64,000 nt of DNA from WTFV01 sp965203525 (GTDB lineage Bacteria; Acidobacteriota; Vicinamibacteria; Vicinamibacterales; UBA8438), in contig OZ241898.1 in assembly GCA_965203525.1 (NCBI GenBank), forward strand, positions 3,348,001 through 3,412,000, written 5' to 3'. A program made the translations under genes and the position numbers. A model generated the notes under the pieces. That model made no database searches and was not told the origin of the DNA. It saw only the letters and a list, made by a program, of their open reading frames with translations. This document shows positions 1 through 7,302 of the stretch, piece by piece. Each line of letters begins with the position of its first letter. Within the stretch, counting starts at the first letter, position 1.

Positions 1-581
1 AGGTCCACGCTCTTGAGCTTGACGTCGGGCGGCACCCGCAATGCGCCGGGCGAGAAGTTCAGCACCGCCTTGATGCCCGCCTCCACGACGGTGCCGACCA
101 CCCGTTGCGCCGAGGCCGCGGGGACGGCGATGACGGCGATCGTGATCGCCTCCCGGTGCGCCACGTCGCGCAGTTCCTGCACGTCGTAGATGCGTACGCC
201 GCTGCGCGACTGCTGGCCCACTTTCTGCCGCAACGTATCGAACAGCGCCACGATGCGGAATCCCTCCCGGCGAAAGCCCGGATAGTCGGCCAGCGCAAGC
301 CCCAGGTTGCCCGCGCCCATGATGGCCACCGCGAGCTTGCGGTCGAGCCCCAGAATCACCTGGAGCTCGCGGCGCAGATCCTTCACGACGTACCCGACGC
401 CGCGCACCCCGAGGTCGCCGAAATGCGCGAGATCCTTGCGGATCAGCGCCGCGTTGAGGCCGAACCGGCCGGCGAGGACGGTCGACGACACGGTGCGCAC
501 GCCGCGCTCGTCGAGCTCGTTCAGGAAGCGGACGTAGAGCGAGAGCCGATTCGTCGTATGCTCGGAGATCTCGTCACGCAT
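1..581 (-). CDS. rex: Redox-sensing transcriptional repressor Rex (3' end cut by window edge)
   Basis: Rex is a cytoplasmic dimeric repressor that reads the NADH/NAD+ ratio and controls fermentation and respiration genes. The visible 193 residues begin at ATG 581 (MRDEISEHTTNRLSLYVRFL). They contain the winged-helix domain (about residues 5-75, with the typical NAALIRKDLAHFGDLGVRGVGY stretch read in parts) followed by a Rossmann fold with the dinucleotide-binding GAGNLGLAL (about residues 90-98). The protein is about 210-220 residues in the family, so only the last helix is missing beyond base 1. A near-consensus sigma70 promoter lies just upstream at 616-644. No overlapping neighbour is visible. 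The family call is secure. The exact start is the only uncertainty, because no strong Shine-Dalgarno is seen. Confidence 0.93.
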   Translation of the reverse strand, partial: MRDEISEHTTNRLSLYVRFLNELDERGVRTVSSTVLAGRFGLNAALIRKDLAHFGDLGVRGVGYVVKDLRRELQVILGLDRKLAVAIMGAGNLGLALADYPGFRREGFRIVALFDTLRQKVGQQSRSGVRIYDVQELRDVAHREAITIAVIAVPAASAQRVVGTVVEAGIKAVLNFSPGALRVPPDVKLKSVD

Positions 582-615
582 CGGCGCCGCCCGGCCGGCT
601 GGCGAAGGGGTGGCG

Positions 616-644
616 ATTCTACGGCCCGGCCCGCGGCCGGTCAA
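616..644 (-). promoter_or_regulatory. Sigma70-type promoter of rex
   Basis: Read on the minus strand, TTGACC (644-639) and TAGAAT (621-616) are separated by exactly 17 bp. The predicted transcript start falls near 609, about 28 bases ahead of the rex ATG at 581. In such GC-rich DNA this is an unusually good match. Rex often autoregulates, but I see no clear Rex operator here. Confidence 0.65.
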
Positions 645-685
645 GCGGCGCGGCGGCGCGAGGCCCCCGCGGTCCGCGTGCTAAG

Positions 686-1843
686 ATGCGGAACATGCCT
701 GCGATGCGCCGGTTGCGGCGGACGGGCTGGCTGGCGGCGGTCCTGTGGACGTGCGCCGTCCTCGCCCCGGGGGCCGGCGCCGCGCAGGGCCGGCGGGCGG
801 CCACGCTCGACGCGCTCGACCGGCATCCCTTCTTCTTCCACGGCCAGGAAGTCATCCTCGTCACGGACGCCGCCGGCGAGGAGGTGCTGACCTGGCTCGT
901 CAGCGACGATGGCGTGCGTCTGCTCGCACTCGACGTCCCGCCGCCGCCGGACGGGGTTCGCGAGCGCCTGGAGGTCATCGGCACGTTCTACGACGTCGGC
1001 CGTCTCGACGAAGACGACCGGCGCCTGGCCGGCCTGCCGATCCGGCGGATCTCGGAGACGCTGCTGCGCAAGCCGTGGCCCGCGCGAGGCGAGCTCCCGC
1101 TGTTGGTCGCCACTTCGTCACGCCCGGCGGCCACGCCGTCCGCGACGACCCTGCGCAGCATCGTGCTCGACCCCGGCCGGTATCTCGATCAGGGGGTCAC
1201 CGTCATCGGCCGGTTCAGAGGGCGCAACCTGTACGGCGACCTGCCCGAGGCGCCGGACGAGAGCCGCTGGGACTTCGTGCTGCGTTCGGCCGACGCCGCG
1301 GCCTGGGTGGTCGGCCGGGAGCCGAAGGGAGACGGGTTCGAGCTCGACGTGCTGGCCCGCGTCGACACGGGCCGCTGGCTGGAGGTGACCGGTGCCGTCC
1401 GCGTGGAGGACGGCATGGTGCTCGTCGACGCCGGGGCGCTGGCGCTGGCGGAGCCGGCCGCGGACCGCCCCCCGCCGGCTGCCGCCGTCGAAACGCGCCT
1501 GCCGCCGCCGGAGGTCATTTTCAGCGCGCCGCTGGCCGACGACGTGGACGTGCCGCGGGACACCACGGTGCGCGTGCAGTTCTCCCGGGACATGGACCCG
1601 GACTCCTTCGACGGACAGGTACGCGTCCGCTACGCGCGGCCCGGCGGCCCCGAGGCGGACGCCGGCGCCGAAGACGTCCCGCTCGAGCTCGCGTACCGCG
1701 GGCGGAACCGCGTGCTGGAAATCCGGTTCGAGCACGAGCTGGAGAGCTTTCGCAGCGTCGTCGTCGAGCTGCTGGACGGCGTGACGGCGAACGACGGCAC
1801 GCCCCTGCCGCCCTGGACGCTGTCGTTCTTCGTCGGCCGGTGA
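686..1843 (+). CDS. Secreted protein with C-terminal Ig-like (Big_5/SbsA-type) domain
   Basis: 385 residues. An N-terminal signal peptide (about residues 1-33, hydrophobic WLAAVLWTCAVLAPGAGA) sends it out of the cytoplasm. Residues 40-110 and 150-250 hold two OB-like or beta-rich segments that I cannot assign. Residues 272-385 match the bacterial Ig-like Big_5 fold: the FSAPLADDVDVPRDTTVRVQ stretch, then FSRDMDPDSF and a terminal PWTLSFFVGR. Such domains occur in S-layer and other cell-surface proteins. A TAAGAT -10-like box overlaps the first ATG, so translation could instead start at the ATG at 695. It converges on plsC, whose stop is only 9 bases away. The specific function is unknown. Confidence 0.75.
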   Translation: MRNMPAMRRLRRTGWLAAVLWTCAVLAPGAGAAQGRRAATLDALDRHPFFFHGQEVILVTDAAGEEVLTWLVSDDGVRLLALDVPPPPDGVRERLEVIGTFYDVGRLDEDDRRLAGLPIRRISETLLRKPWPARGELPLLVATSSRPAATPSATTLRSIVLDPGRYLDQGVTVIGRFRGRNLYGDLPEAPDESRWDFVLRSADAAAWVVGREPKGDGFELDVLARVDTGRWLEVTGAVRVEDGMVLVDAGALALAEPAADRPPPAAAVETRLPPPEVIFSAPLADDVDVPRDTTVRVQFSRDMDPDSFDGQVRVRYARPGGPEADAGAEDVPLELAYRGRNRVLEIRFEHELESFRSVVVELLDGVTANDGTPLPPWTLSFFVGR

Positions 1844-1851
1844 CCCCGCTT

Positions 1852-2616
1852 TCAGGCCCGCCCGGCCGGCTCGCCGCCGGCCAGCAGCGTCCGGATGGCC
1901 CGCCGGGTGCGGTCCACGAGGACGTGGCGGTCCTTGAATTCGAGACCCTCGACCGCGATCGGCTCCCCGAACCGCACGCGCACGGTGACGGGCCGGATGA
2001 CCGGGCTGCCCTTGCGCATGGCCGCGCCCGCGCCCTGCACGCAGACCGGGACGATCGGCGCCCGCCCCTTGATGGCCATGACGAACCCCCCCGCCTTGAA
2101 GGGAAGCAGCCGTCCGGTCCGGCTGCGCGTGCCCTCGGGGAAGATCATGAACGAATCGCCGGCGGCCAGCGCCCGCGCCGCCCGGTCGATCGCCCGCACG
2201 CTCCGCTCCCGGTTGCCGCGCTCGAGCGGCACGAACCCGACCAGGTCGAAGGCGTTGCGGAGCACCGGGAACGCCGCGCGCAGCTCCGCCTTGTACAGCA
2301 TCTTCAGCCGGGGATGCGCGGCGGCGAGGGCCATGAAGATGATGGGCGGCTCGAGGTTGCTGGTGTGATTCGCGCAGTACACCGCGGCCCGCCCGACCTG
2401 CACGTGGCGGCCGCCCGACGCCGTGAACCGGATGCCGGCGGTCCGGAGCCCCAGGCGCACGCCCCCGCGGCCGAGCGCGTACAGGATGCCCGGCCGGCGG
2501 AAAGCGTACGCCAGCACCATGCCGACGGGACCGAGGACGAGAATCCAGAGGGAGACGCCCGCGTACGCGCAGGCGGACCGGACGGCCGCGACGAGGGTGC
2601 GGACGAATTCCGCCAC
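1852..2616 (-). CDS. plsC: 1-acyl-sn-glycerol-3-phosphate acyltransferase (PlsC family)
   Basis: A membrane-bound acyltransferase that adds the second acyl chain to lysophosphatidate in phospholipid synthesis. 254 residues from GTG 2616. An N-terminal membrane segment (about 15-40) precedes block I, NHTSNLEPP (from residue 83), and block III, FPEGTRSRTG. The canonical HX4D motif reads HX4E here (His84, Glu89), a conservative change at the charge-relay residue. The GTG start lies 11 bases after the carD stop, so the two genes are probably one transcript. Longer readings upstream run through carD out of frame and are not real. The acyltransferase fold is clear; the true acceptor could be another lysolipid. 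Confidence 0.87.
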   Translation of the reverse strand: MAEFVRTLVAAVRSACAYAGVSLWILVLGPVGMVLAYAFRRPGILYALGRGGVRLGLRTAGIRFTASGGRHVQVGRAAVYCANHTSNLEPPIIFMALAAAHPRLKMLYKAELRAAFPVLRNAFDLVGFVPLERGNRERSVRAIDRAARALAAGDSFMIFPEGTRSRTGRLLPFKAGGFVMAIKGRAPIVPVCVQGAGAAMRKGSPVIRPVTVRVRFGEPIAVEGLEFKDRHVLVDRTRRAIRTLLAGGEPAGRA

Positions 2617-2627
2617 GAGCCGCCGGG

Positions 2628-3248
2628 TCAGGGACTTGCGGGGGACGCTTCCCGCGCGCCGGCCGCGCCGGCCTCCGCCGCCTCGGGCGCCTCTCCCTCG
2701 CCCTCGGACGCCTCGGCCCTGGCGGCGCTTTCCCTGGCGAGTTGACGCTCCCGGTTGGCGAGGCAACGCTCGAGCGCCTTCTCCACCCGTCGTTCGATCG
2801 CCTCGGACGGTTCGCTCACGACCTCCGAGATCTCCGACACGACGAGGAACTTCGCGCGGTCGAGCATCCGCTTCTCGCGAAACGACAGGTTCTTCGACTG
2901 GCTGAGGTGATTCAGGCTCTTGAGGACGTCGATGACGTCGTACAGCGACCCCGTCCGCATCTTGTTCGAGTTGTCCTTGAAGCGCCCCTTCCAGTTCTGG
3001 TGGTTGTCGATCTTGCCGTTGCCGAGCAGCGTGAACAGCTTCTTGACCTCGTGGTCGCCGATCGCGCGGCGCAGCCCGACGTCCTCGACGTTGTCCACCG
3101 GCACCAGAACGGTCGTGTCGCTCGAAGCCATGCGCAGCGAGTAGAAGCCGCACGTCGTGCCCATGATGGTCCGGGTTTCGATTCGCTCGACGACGCCGAG
3201 TCCCTGATTGGGATAGATGACCTTGTCTCCGACCTCGAACTGCAACAT
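2628..3248 (-). CDS. carD: CarD family transcriptional regulator
   Basis: CarD binds the RNA polymerase beta subunit and stabilises open complexes at promoters such as those of rRNA genes. 206 residues from ATG 3248, preceded by a strong GGGGGAGG ribosome-binding site. The CarD/TRCF RNAP-interaction domain opens the protein (VGDKVIYPNQGLGVVERIE, residues 6-24) and is followed by the helical DNA-binding domain (about 75-165, including NWKGRFKDNSNKMRTGSL). The last ~40 residues are an Ala/Glu-rich tail longer than in typical ~160-residue CarD. The promoter is at 3312-3340 and plsC follows directly. Confidence 0.92.
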   Translation of the reverse strand: MLQFEVGDKVIYPNQGLGVVERIETRTIMGTTCGFYSLRMASSDTTVLVPVDNVEDVGLRRAIGDHEVKKLFTLLGNGKIDNHQNWKGRFKDNSNKMRTGSLYDVIDVLKSLNHLSQSKNLSFREKRMLDRAKFLVVSEISEVVSEPSEAIERRVEKALERCLANRERQLARESAARAEASEGEGEAPEAAEAGAAGAREASPASP

Positions 3249-3311
3249 GGCCTCCCCCGACGGAAAGGTGGACGGCAGCGATGGACGGGCCTCCACGGGA
3301 GGCGGGCAGGC

Positions 3312-3340
3312 AGTATAGCCGATCGAAGCGCCAATCCCAA
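3312..3340 (-). promoter_or_regulatory. Sigma70-type promoter of carD-plsC
   Basis: On the minus strand TTGGGA (3340-3335) is separated by 17 bp from TATACT (3317-3312). The predicted start near 3305 leaves a ~57-base leader before the carD ATG at 3248. Confidence 0.62.
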
Positions 3341-3511
3341 CCGGAAGTTGCGGGGAACGAGCGATCCGGCCGGCGCGAGCGGCCGGCCGGCCGCCGTGCC
3401 GTCCGCGACGCGGCCGGCGCCGGTCCCGGGACGACGCCGGCGCGGTCCTGCGCCGTGGCCGGCGGGGCGCCGGCGACCCCGATCGCGAAGGCCGCCCACG
3501 TCGCCGGCGCC

Positions 3512-3619
3512 GCGGCCGGCGGAACGCGGCCCGCGGCGGCGCGGCTTGCGGAGGGCCGGCACCACCTCGCCGGTCGAAAGGCGGCGCGGCCGGCGGAACG
3601 CGGCCCGCGGCGGCGCGGC
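3512..3619. repeat. Direct repeat pair (34 bp, offset 74 bp) ahead of the methyltransferase gene
   Basis: A 34-bp sequence at 3512-3545 recurs without mismatch at 3586-3619. Between them lie 40 unrelated bases (3546-3585). It sits in the 447-bp interval between carD and the methyltransferase, where no gene is seen. It belongs to the repeat-segment-repeat class described in the findings. Confidence 0.85.
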
Positions 3620-3649
3620 CCGCGGCTGTTGTGGCTGTTGTAGAGTAAC

Positions 3650-3680
3650 GTCGTGCAGCCGCGGCCCGGAGCCGCACGAC
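3650..3680 (+). promoter_or_regulatory. Possible leader hairpin
   Basis: GTCGTGC (3650-3656) and GCACGAC (3674-3680) are perfect inverted repeats enclosing 17 bases. They end 5 bases before the AGGAGG ribosome-binding site of the methyltransferase. The hairpin could modulate translation; this is inference from position only. Confidence 0.35.
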
Positions 3681-3695
3681 AACCAGGAGGACGCG

Positions 3696-4283
3696 ATGAG
3701 GTCACGGCGGTTCAGCGCGCCGGCCCCCGCTCTTGCGCTCGGAATCCTGGCCTTGGCCGGGGCGCTGGCGCTGCCCGCCTTCGGCCGCGCGCAGGGCGGC
3801 CGGAGCTTGGCTCCCTTCGTGCCGACGCCGAACGACGTCGTCGCGCGGATGCTGACCCTGGCCGGCGTCACCGGGGACGACGTGGTGTACGACCTCGGCT
3901 GCGGCGACGGGCGCATCGTCATCGCCGCGGCCCGGGACTTCGGGGCGCGCGGCGTCGGCGTGGACATCGACCCGCAGCGCATCGCCGAGGCGAACGCGAA
4001 CGCGGAGCAGGCCGGCGTGCGGCATCTCGTGGAGTTCATCGAGCAGGACGCGCTGGAGGTCGACGTGTCCGACGCGACCGTCGTGACCCTCTACCTGCTG
4101 TCGTCGTCGAATGCGCGGTTGCGGCCGATCCTGACGCGGCAGCTTCGGCGCGGCGCCCGGATCGTGTCGCACGCGTTCAGCATGGGCGACTGGGATCCGG
4201 ACGTCGTCGATCGTTTCGAGGACGCCCGCGGCAGCACGCGCACGTTGTATCTGTGGCGGCATGACGGTACCGTCAGGCCGTGA
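3696..4283 (+). CDS. Exported class I SAM-dependent methyltransferase-like protein
   Basis: 195 residues from ATG 3696, with AGGAGG 11 bases upstream. The first ~33 residues form a classical signal peptide (basic start, then LALGILALAGALALPAFGRA). The remainder is a class I methyltransferase fold: motif I VYDLGCGDGRIVI (about residues 68-80), an acidic residue after beta-2 in GVDIDPQRI, and SMGDWDP near the C terminus. The combination is odd because SAM is not known in the periplasm. The family does recur with signal peptides in environmental bacteria. The stop lies only 6 bases before tRNA-Leu, so read-through transcription of the tRNA is possible. Substrate unknown. Confidence 0.82.
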   Translation: MRSRRFSAPAPALALGILALAGALALPAFGRAQGGRSLAPFVPTPNDVVARMLTLAGVTGDDVVYDLGCGDGRIVIAAARDFGARGVGVDIDPQRIAEANANAEQAGVRHLVEFIEQDALEVDVSDATVVTLYLLSSSNARLRPILTRQLRRGARIVSHAFSMGDWDPDVVDRFEDARGSTRTLYLWRHDGTVRP

Positions 4284-4289
4284 CCGGCG

Positions 4290-4378
4290 GCCGGAGTGGC
4301 GAAACTGGCAGACGCGCTGGACTCAAAATCCAGTGGGGTTGACTCCTCGTGTGGGTTCGAGTCCCACCTCCGGCACCA
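4290..4378 (+). tRNA. tRNA-Leu (anticodon CAA)
   Basis: A complete cloverleaf. The acceptor stem GCCGGAG pairs with CTCCGGC, the discriminator base is A and a CCA is encoded. The anticodon arm CTGGA-CTCAAAA-TCCAG gives anticodon CAA for UUG codons. A long variable arm is present, as expected for leucine, and the T arm is GTGGG-TTCGAGT-CCCAC. It lies between the methyltransferase and the NHL protein on the same strand. Confidence 0.97.
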
Positions 4379-4483
4379 GTTTCCAGCCGCCTGCTCCGCG
4401 CGGCGGCAGACGCGCCCGCTCAGTCTGACGCGCCCGCGCCCGGATCATCTCGCCGTCTTCACATCCCATCAGGAGGTTGCATC

Positions 4484-5575
4484 GTGACACGTTTCTCCAT
4501 CGCCGCCGCGATCGCCCTGGTCCTCGCGCTGGCGCCGCTCGCGGCCCGGCAGATCGACAACAGCGAAGCGCCCGAGATCCCGTTCGTCTCCGTGCCGGGC
4601 TATCTCAAGTACTCGCCGGAGATGAACCTCGGCGAGATCCTCGCGGTCGCCGAGAACTCCAAGGGCCACCTGCTGGTCCTCAACCATCCCGGCACCGCGA
4701 CCAGCGGCCCGCTGTACGGCAACGCCACCACGCAGCTCTTCGAGTTCGACGACAACGGCAACTTCGTCCGCGAGCTCGGGCAGGGCGTGTACGGGCTCGG
4801 CTACTCGCACTCGGCCCGGTACGACCGGTACGACAACCTCTGGATCGTCGACAAGGGCACCAACGCGGTGACCAGATTCGACCCGGCCGGCTACGTGACG
4901 ATGAACCTCGGGCGGCGGCCGGAAGGATACGAGCCGCACGAGCACATCGCGCCGCGGGACGCCCGGCACGTCGACGGATACTTCAACGGGCCGACCGACG
5001 TCGGGTGGGATCCGGACGACAACATCTACGTCAGCGACGGCTACGTGAACTCACGCGTCGCCAAGTTCGACAAGCACGGCAACTGGATCAGGTCGTGGGG
5101 CACCTACGGGAGCGAGCCGGGACAGCTCATCCTGCCGCACAACCTGGGCGTCGACCGGAACGGCCACGTCTACGTCGCCGACCGCTCCAACCGCCGTATC
5201 CAGAAATTCGACTCGGACGGCAACCTGCTGCAAATCATCCATCTGAACGTGCCGTACGACAAGACGCGCCAGCCGGTCCTCGGCAACGTGAACCCCGACG
5301 CGCCCGACGAAACGGCGCCGTGGACGATCTGCATCTCCGGGGGAGAGACGCAGTACCTGTTCGCGTCGGACGTGGAGCCCGGACGGATCTACAAGATGAC
5401 GCTGGACGGCAGGATCCTGGGCTGGCTCGGCGAATCAGGCAGGCAGCTCGGGCAATTCAACTGGGTGCACGGGATATCGTGCCGCTCGGAAGAGACGCTG
5501 TACGTGGCGGACCTGAACAACTGGCGTGTTCAGAAGCTGCTGCTCGATCCGCGCGGACGATCCACCGAGCAATAG
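4484..5575 (+). CDS. Secreted NHL-repeat beta-propeller protein
   Basis: 363 residues from GTG 4484, eight bases after a perfect AGGAGG. Earlier in-frame starts lie inside the tRNA and are rejected. A short signal peptide (VTRFSIAAAIALVLALAPLA) is followed by about six NHL blades, for example the stretches around NLWIVDKGTNAVTRFDPAG, NIYVSDGYVNSRVAKFD and HVYVADRSNRRIQKFDSDG. NHL propellers usually bind ligands or act as peptidyl-alpha-hydroxyglycine lyase-like enzymes; no catalytic site can be named. The protein probably works in the periplasm or outside the cell. A GC-rich inverted repeat follows the stop. Confidence 0.85.
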   Translation: MTRFSIAAAIALVLALAPLAARQIDNSEAPEIPFVSVPGYLKYSPEMNLGEILAVAENSKGHLLVLNHPGTATSGPLYGNATTQLFEFDDNGNFVRELGQGVYGLGYSHSARYDRYDNLWIVDKGTNAVTRFDPAGYVTMNLGRRPEGYEPHEHIAPRDARHVDGYFNGPTDVGWDPDDNIYVSDGYVNSRVAKFDKHGNWIRSWGTYGSEPGQLILPHNLGVDRNGHVYVADRSNRRIQKFDSDGNLLQIIHLNVPYDKTRQPVLGNVNPDAPDETAPWTICISGGETQYLFASDVEPGRIYKMTLDGRILGWLGESGRQLGQFNWVHGISCRSEETLYVADLNNWRVQKLLLDPRGRSTEQ

Positions 5576-5582
5576 ACCCGGG

Positions 5583-5630
5583 CCGCGGGAGCCGGGGAGC
5601 CCGGGCGCCGGAACGGCGCGGCTCCCGCGG
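5583..5630. terminator. Bidirectional GC-rich stem-loop between convergent genes
   Basis: CCGCGGGAGCC (5583-5593) pairs with GGCTCCCGCGG (5620-5630). It lies between the NHL gene and the oppositely oriented small basic protein. No U-tract follows, so an intrinsic terminator is only suggested by position and stem strength. Confidence 0.5.
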
Positions 5631-5656
5631 ATCTCCCCCCTCCCGCGAGCGGTCCC

Positions 5657-5920
5657 TTACTCCGCGGCCTTTTCTTCCCGCCGCGACGCCCAGTACCTCC
5701 GCATCCGCTCCGAGATGGCCTGGCGCTGCTCCTCGGTCATCGCCCGCTTCCGCTTCGGGGCGGCCACCACCACCTTGCGCGCCTTCTTCTTGCCGCGCGC
5801 GGCGGGCGCGGGCGCATCCGCCAGCTCTATCGCCTCGATGGCGCGCTGTATCGCCACGAGCTGCGTCTTGAGCGCCTTCTCTTCGTTCCGCAGCGCTTCC
5901 AGGATTCCGCTCCTCGACAT
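5657..5920 (-). CDS. Small basic coiled-coil protein, function unknown
   Basis: 87 residues from ATG 5920 (GAAAGGGG upstream). Residues 4-35 form a likely coiled coil (ILEALRNEEKALKTQLVAIQ). A short Ala/Pro hinge and a Lys/Arg-rich stretch (GKKKARKVVVAAPKRKR) follow. The end, MTEEQRQAISERMRRYWASR, resembles the basic-aromatic tail of small nucleic-acid-binding proteins. I infer nucleoid or RNA binding, but no named family is recognised. An upstream in-frame start would add 23 residues and has no ribosome-binding site. The 220 bases between it and the CNNM gene hold no other gene and presumably its promoter. Confidence 0.68.
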   Translation of the reverse strand: MSRSGILEALRNEEKALKTQLVAIQRAIEAIELADAPAPAARGKKKARKVVVAAPKRKRAMTEEQRQAISERMRRYWASRREEKAAE

Positions 5921-6139
5921 TGTCACCAGCCCCTTTCTGACCGGACCCGCAACAACGTACGCGGATCCCCGAACCACACGGCTGCGCAACAGTCTACTAC
6001 AAGTTCATACCTATGAAGGGCGCCGGGCGCATCAAATCGATCTGACGCGGCGCCGCGCGCGAAAGCCGCATCCGCCACGGAATCTCTTACGGACGGGAAA
6101 GCAGGGCCGAACGGCGGCGGAGACGGCGGCCGGGGACGA

Positions 6140-7186
6140 TCAGGAATCGCCGGCCGCCGCGCGCCGCGCCGCCGCCGGCCGCCGCCTTCTGGCGAACGCC
6201 CGCAGGTCGGTTATCTGGTCGAACTCATCGACGATCTCGCGGCCGATGAGCTCCTCCAGAACGTCCTCCAGCGTAACGATGCCGGCGAATCCCCCGAACT
6301 CGTCGATCACCGCCAGCATGTGCCGGCGGCGGGCGAGAAACGTCCGGAGCACCCGGTCGAGCGGCGCCGCGGCGACCACCAGGCTGATGGGCCGCATCAT
6401 GGTCTCCAGCGTCGTCTCGAAACGATCCTCGGCGACCGCCTTCAGGACGTCGACCTTGTGCACGACGCCGACCAGTTCCTCGGGATCCTGCGCGTAGACC
6501 GGAATGCGGCTGTACTCGCCGAGCTCCGGCATCGCCGCCGCGGCGCGGACCGTCACGGAGGCGCCGAGAGTGAAGACCACCGGACGCGGCGTCATGACCT
6601 CCGACACGGTGCGCCGCTCCAGCGCGAGCACGTTCTGGATCACGCGGGCTTCGTGCGGCTGGAAGTCCCCCGACCGCAGGCCGAGCCTGACCATCGTCAG
6701 CAACTCGTCGTCGGAGATGCGGTGCTCCTGGAATTCGGAGCGGATGACGCGGGTGGCGAGCTGGGTCAGGGCGATGAGCGGACGGAAGACCGCCACCAGC
6801 CACGCCAGCGGCCTGGCGACGAACGGAGCCAGCGTCCGGGAATAGACGACGCCGACCGTCTTGGGCAGCACCTCCGAGAAAAGGAGGATGGCCAGGGTGA
6901 AGGCGACCGAGAACACCCAGATGCGCGCCGTCCCGAGGACGCCGGCCGCCAGCGCGCCGGCCAGCGCGCCGCCGCCGGTGTTGGCGATGGTGTTGAGCGA
7001 CAGCACGGCGGCTATCGGCCGGTCCACCTTGTGCCGCATCTGCTTCAGGATGCGGCCGGAAGGACGCTTCGCGCGGTCGAGGGCCTCGATGCGGCTCGCC
7101 GGAACCGAATACAGGACCGCCTCGAACAGCGAGCAGGCCGCGGACGTTCCTATCACCAGGCCCACCACGACGAGCAACTCCAGCAT
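6140..7186 (-). CDS. CNNM-domain/CBS-pair membrane protein (CorC/HlyC family)
   Basis: 348 residues from ATG 7186 with GGAG at optimal spacing. The N-terminal CNNM (DUF21) transmembrane domain covers roughly residues 1-170, with hydrophobic stretches near 1-20, 60-90, 95-115 and 125-150. It is followed by a cytosolic CBS pair (about 200-320, from VSEVMTPRPVVFTLGASVTV to FAGIVTLEDVLEELIG). Family members mediate magnesium efflux or divalent-cation handling; the older hemolysin label is not functional evidence. A C-terminal CorC_HlyC domain is absent and replaced by a short Arg/Ala tail. It stands alone, with 116 bases to the propeller gene upstream. Confidence 0.88.
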   Translation of the reverse strand: MLELLVVVGLVIGTSAACSLFEAVLYSVPASRIEALDRAKRPSGRILKQMRHKVDRPIAAVLSLNTIANTGGGALAGALAAGVLGTARIWVFSVAFTLAILLFSEVLPKTVGVVYSRTLAPFVARPLAWLVAVFRPLIALTQLATRVIRSEFQEHRISDDELLTMVRLGLRSGDFQPHEARVIQNVLALERRTVSEVMTPRPVVFTLGASVTVRAAAAMPELGEYSRIPVYAQDPEELVGVVHKVDVLKAVAEDRFETTLETMMRPISLVVAAAPLDRVLRTFLARRRHMLAVIDEFGGFAGIVTLEDVLEELIGREIVDEFDQITDLRAFARRRRPAAARRAAAGDS

Positions 7187-7302
7187 GGCGGTCTCCGTTG
7201 ACGGCGCGGCGCCGGGTTCCCGCTACGGCGCCGGCTTCGCGCGCCCACTCCTCCGTGTGCGCGCCCTCCTCGGAACGGCGACCGATCGACGCGCCGGAAG
7301 CC

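Noticed and set aside
3512..3619. Two-repeat CRISPR array (34-bp repeat, 40-bp spacer)
   Set aside because: Same reasons: no shared repeat between loci and no cas genes.
4296..4487. ORF encoding MAKLADALDSKSSG
   Set aside because: It is the translation of the tRNA-Leu gene, a well-known artefact.
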